This document shows, piece by piece, positions 60,430 to 64,000 of a stretch of 64,000 nt of DNA (its first letter is position 1; each line of letters begins with the position of its first letter). Origin of the DNA: Myrica gale (taxonomy: Eukaryota; Streptophyta; Magnoliopsida; Fagales; Myricaceae); contig OZ005618.1 of NCBI GenBank assembly GCA_963930655.1, positions 5,540,001 through 5,604,000 on the forward strand, written 5' to 3'. The notes beneath the pieces were generated by a model. The model worked only from the letters and a program-made list of their open reading frames with translations. It searched no databases and had not been told where the DNA came from. The translations under genes were made by a program, and so were the position numbers.

Positions 60430-61330
60430 AAGGAAGAATTTAAAAATATGCAGATATGCAACCCACTATAGGAAGAATTTATATACAGTTGAGAGTCGGG
60501 AGCGAAAACGTTCTGCTATAGACGGCAGGATATTAACCCGGGGGCAGTTTGAGCAGGCATGAAAGAAAGAGCTGAAATTGACTATACCTCGTGAAAGGTG
60601 GGATCTTTCTGACCAGGTCCCCATTGCGAATGCTCAAGCATTTGATTGCTGATGCAGATGGTAGCCATCTTTTTCACTCGCTAAATTAAAATAATGCGTG
60701 TAGATAATGGACTCGGATTCCCTCCGAATTATTTAATGGGTAATAACCATTGGATGAATGGTTAACGGTGTATATCAAAATACTAAAAAAAATGCATTTT
60801 AATTATCTCTCAGGAGGAATCCTTCCCCTATATTAGTATTTCTGACGCTGGGCTTGCGGATGTTGACTTTTATGGAAGAGTGGTTGCGGAGATTATTTGT
60901 TACAATACCTACTCCATAATACGATGACGGCAAGAAAATGGACCTGTGTTTTGGAACATTAGCCAAACGTACCCAATGACGTGCGGGGCTTCACACTTGC
61001 ACGGAAAGCAAAAAAAAATTGCTATTTGACTATCACAAAAGTCCGAAAGATCAAAACTGAAACAAAGACAAACACAAGTCTCAGGTTGCTCCATATGAAA
61101 CTTGGACACCCAAAAACAAAAAGGGAAATTGGAGTTATGTGAACCGGCTGCCGCAAGTAGAATGATTTCAGGCCAAATGGGAATACAAATTTAATGCGGT
61201 TGGTTTCAGAACTACAGTAATAACAATAATCTGGTACACCCGAAAAATGTCGTTCTCAGCGAACAATATACGCAAGGACTAGGGAGATTTTGAGCCAAGA
61301 CGAGTAACGACCCAACTCGTGTTGGTGGAG
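60430..61330. repeat. upstream flank of kinase copy 2 (third copy)
   Basis: It matches 13440-14650 and 19850-20512. It would contain the promoter and leader of copy 2. It lacks the 14283-14472 insertion but has its own small insertion at about 60710-60833. Confidence 0.8.
60710..60833. mobile_element. small MITE-like insertion of about 125 bp
   Basis: The other two flank copies read GTAGATTA(T/G)TATTTCTG without a break. Here about 125 bp intervene, with ends GGACTCGGATTCCCTCC and GGAGGAATCCTTCCCC that are inverted copies of each other. The short A/T flanks do not give a clear duplication size. Confidence 0.65.
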
Positions 61331-64000
61331 TGCTAGCCAGAGGCGAGACCGTTATCCCATTTGATTGTGTCTTAGATTGGACTAGGATTTAGCTAGCTAG
61401 GACTCCCGCCTCCTCCTTTACAAGGTGTTTTTTAAGGCATAATTACATCCACTCTCCCAATTTTTTCGTTAATTTTCTGAGCTCAGGTTAAGGGATAAAA
61501 TAAGACTCAACCTTAAGCTCAAGGACTGCCGCAGGACAAATTGAACTCTAAAGATTGAATCTCGGAAAAGTTTAAATCTTAAAGACTGATAGACTAATTG
61601 AGCCAAAAAGACAACAAAAACTCGTCCGATGCTAATGAAGTTCTATAGATATTCTTCTCTCAAATCCTCAAAACCCCAATCTCTTTTCCATAGTAACCTA
61701 ACGGGCATTCTTGTCTAGTCTGGCCTCTTAGTCAATTACCTATTATTTTGCATTATTATATAAAAACAATATATTAGTTACCAAGTTGACACGGAAGATT
61801 TGTTAGTTTGATGAAATTAGTTGGCCTAAACACCGTAAATGTGAACGGAGAACGAGCTCGAGATGATGAGAACATATATGAGGTGTCGATGGGGGAGAAA
61901 AGTACTACTAGTTCAAACGTTTAATCTTCAAAATCGAAGACCTGGTCCATGACTAGGAGATCAAAGACATTTCGGATAAGAGGCGAATTGGCATGCTGCA
62001 CCACGTGCGAAAACTACTACGTCCCTTACAATTTCCAGTGCCTTCGATCAAGTCAATCTGTAGTCTTGAATAGTTCATATAAGATTGTTCAAATCCTAAC
62101 AGTAAAATTGAGAATACTTATTATTAACTCCTAAAATTGGATATATATATATATATATATATATCATGACTGAAGACGGCTAGACATCATTTGCGATATA
62201 TATGGACTTTTCTTTTCTTTTTTTCTTGGAACACGTAGCTTTCTCGTCGTAATTGAAGTTTGACAAAAGCAACTACTCGTAGTCGATGGGTTCTAGATCG
62301 AACGCATAGGCACCGGTCAAGCTTTTGCAAAGGAAAATGGGACCCAAGGGCCTAGGCTAGAATTGACATTTATCGTGAATCGATATATATACAAACCGGA
62401 TGGGCCCTTCATAGCTGCATTTAGAAGGGGATCGTACTGAAGATATGACTCGCAACCAGGACTTTAATTTGGGAGTTATGAATGATTTGGACAGTTGGCC
62501 CAAAAAATGAGGACAGAAAACGACACTATTAATGGGCCTCTTTGATTAGTCATACTCCACAAAGTCCAGTTAAAAGCTTCAAATCCTGTTAGTGTTAGGC
62601 CTGGTCGTTCCATCAACAAAGCATGGTTGCACATTCAAATGAAAAAATCTTCCCTTCTCACTCCTAAATTAGATTCAAATTACCAATTTCTCTCCGCTGA
62701 GCTTTCAAATTATCAAAATTTTTACCTCTTTTAATAAGATTCTACAGTGAAAATTAGGAAAAAGGAGATATGTGGCACGATACTACTAGAAAATGCGCAT
62801 GAAAGAAATGCATTAATTCAAAGACTCAATGTTATAAATTTGATAGTCTGGACCTTTAAATTACCTTGTTCCTATAATTTAAAAGCACAAAGTGAAGTTT
62901 TTCAATGAATCATTTACACATGTCACATGTTTGATATTGGACTCTTGCGGTATGTAATTAATTACGTTCTATAAGCGAATCCAAAGAATTCCAACTATGA
63001 TTCCAACTCTTAAGAGTCTCACATTGCTAAAGGCTATTATAGTCCAGGGCTTATAAGATAAACCTTTCCTTGTAATTACATCATTATATCGGTGAATATA
63101 CATGTGTGTCTCATGGATTTGGTCTTCCCACAAGAATATAGGTCTATAGACTAAATCACTTGAAGTTTGTATCTCTACTATGCATGTTCAACCAAATTGA
63201 GATTTATCAGTTCCACTGACACCGACATCGAATTTTCGGTACCCAGCCTAACCGGTGCCGATGACCTCTATTTGCATAAACCCTGTGGTTTTATTGATTA
63301 TCGGGTTACCGGGTACAGTAAAGCCGGACTTTATTTATTTATTTAATATTAAACCACGTAGTTAGAGAAACTACACCATTTTGTTCCCCCTTCCAGCTCC
63401 CTTAGGTCTTCTTCAACAGTCGACACACCCTCTCAAATCAACAGTTTTCCCTTTCTCAAATCAACAGGAGAACACGTTGTAATTCTCACGAGGGATATGA
63501 TCATATTATTGTATTTAATTAGTTTTTCATTATACATGGCACACGTGAAAGCACAGATCCTTCTTTTGGGATGAACTAACTCTGCTTAGTTTAGATTTTA
63601 TTAATACGTGTTAAAAAGAAAAAGAAAGGGCATTGGGTCAAGTCTTAAAATGTTAAAAAATGGTTTAATATAAATTCAGGTTAACCGAAAATTGATACCG
63701 CTAAAACCGTCACTATCAAGAGCTGGTTATTGCTTTTAGCGGTAGTGGTGACAGTGGATAATATTTGAAAACCGACTTATCTGATGGAAGTGCCGGTTTT
63801 TATCATAACAGGCACTATTACGGGGTTTGAACAACCCTAGTCTTTATACATGAATTACTAAGCAAAAGATGAAGTTTTATAGATGACTATAAATGATAAT
63901 AAAGTTTAGAGTAGAATACAGACTCCAATTCCATCTCTTCTTATATAAAATACAAAAAAAAAAACTAGTATAATCAGACCAAAATGCAATTAAAACTCTT
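61331..64000. repeat. far upstream flank of unit 2
   Basis: It follows the same order as copies A and B: GTGCTAGCCAGAGG at 61331, then a stretch like 25440-25800, then one like 37733-38640. No gene was recognised. An (AT)n run is at about 62142-62164. The homology runs off the right edge of the window, so unit 2 continues beyond it. Confidence 0.7.
63190..63836. mobile_element. non-autonomous element, probably hAT-like, in the unit 2 flank
   Basis: Flank copy B (38480-38530) is continuous where unit 2 has about 650 extra bases. The right end reads GGGGTTTGAACAACCCTAG, and the left has GTTCAACCAAATTGAG, a loose mirror. Inside are inverted GGTACCGG/CCGGTACC-like motifs. Borders and target duplication are uncertain. 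Confidence 0.45.

Overview
The window is nuclear DNA of a eudicot plant, probably a woody one. The host genes are split by many small introns with GT/AG borders. The background is AT-rich. The only recognisable full host gene is a plant leucine-rich-repeat receptor kinase of subfamily LRR VIII-1 (relatives of Arabidopsis At1g06840), and everything else is host-gene fragments and layered plant transposons. I cannot name the species.

Layout. 1-1808 is the 3' end of a Ty1/Copia element that landed in an older LTR-type element, whose remnant runs to about 2723. 3006-13435 (minus) is receptor-kinase copy 1: 20 coding exons that add up to 951 codons plus stop with every junction in phase. Its upstream flank (13440-19140) holds a Mutator-like foldback element (14824-17069), small MITEs and a SINE. 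19850-38700 is a second copy of the same upstream flank with no kinase gene attached. It has been swollen by a 4.6-kb hAT element (20513-25135) and a 9.5-kb hAT-like element (27355-36892). The latter carries pieces of a host TRM/DUF4378-type gene and was itself split by a 7.4-kb CACTA (En/Spm) element (29311-36742). 38700-42983 is intergenic with several foldback elements. 42984-50191 is a large LTR-type element in minus orientation, containing a Mutator-like element (with a smaller foldback inside it) and a 1.5-kb solo LTR. 50476-60424 (minus) is receptor-kinase copy 2, nearly identical to copy 1 but with two frameshifting deletions and one lost splice donor. 60440-64000 is the third copy of the upstream flank.

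History. Comparing the copies gives empty-site evidence for most insertions. The 42984-50191 LTR-type element is shared by both kinase copies, and a SINE is shared by two flank copies, so both precede duplication. The Copia element, the hAT-like MITE in intron 1 of copy 1, the LINE in intron 16 of copy 2 and the solo LTR are each in one copy only, so they came later. The kinase copies are the only likely functional host content, and probably only copy 1 still encodes a full receptor. I found no rRNA gene, convincing tRNA gene, CRISPR array or new multi-gene system. The value of the window is the well-resolved nesting order, the gene capture and several repeat architectures.
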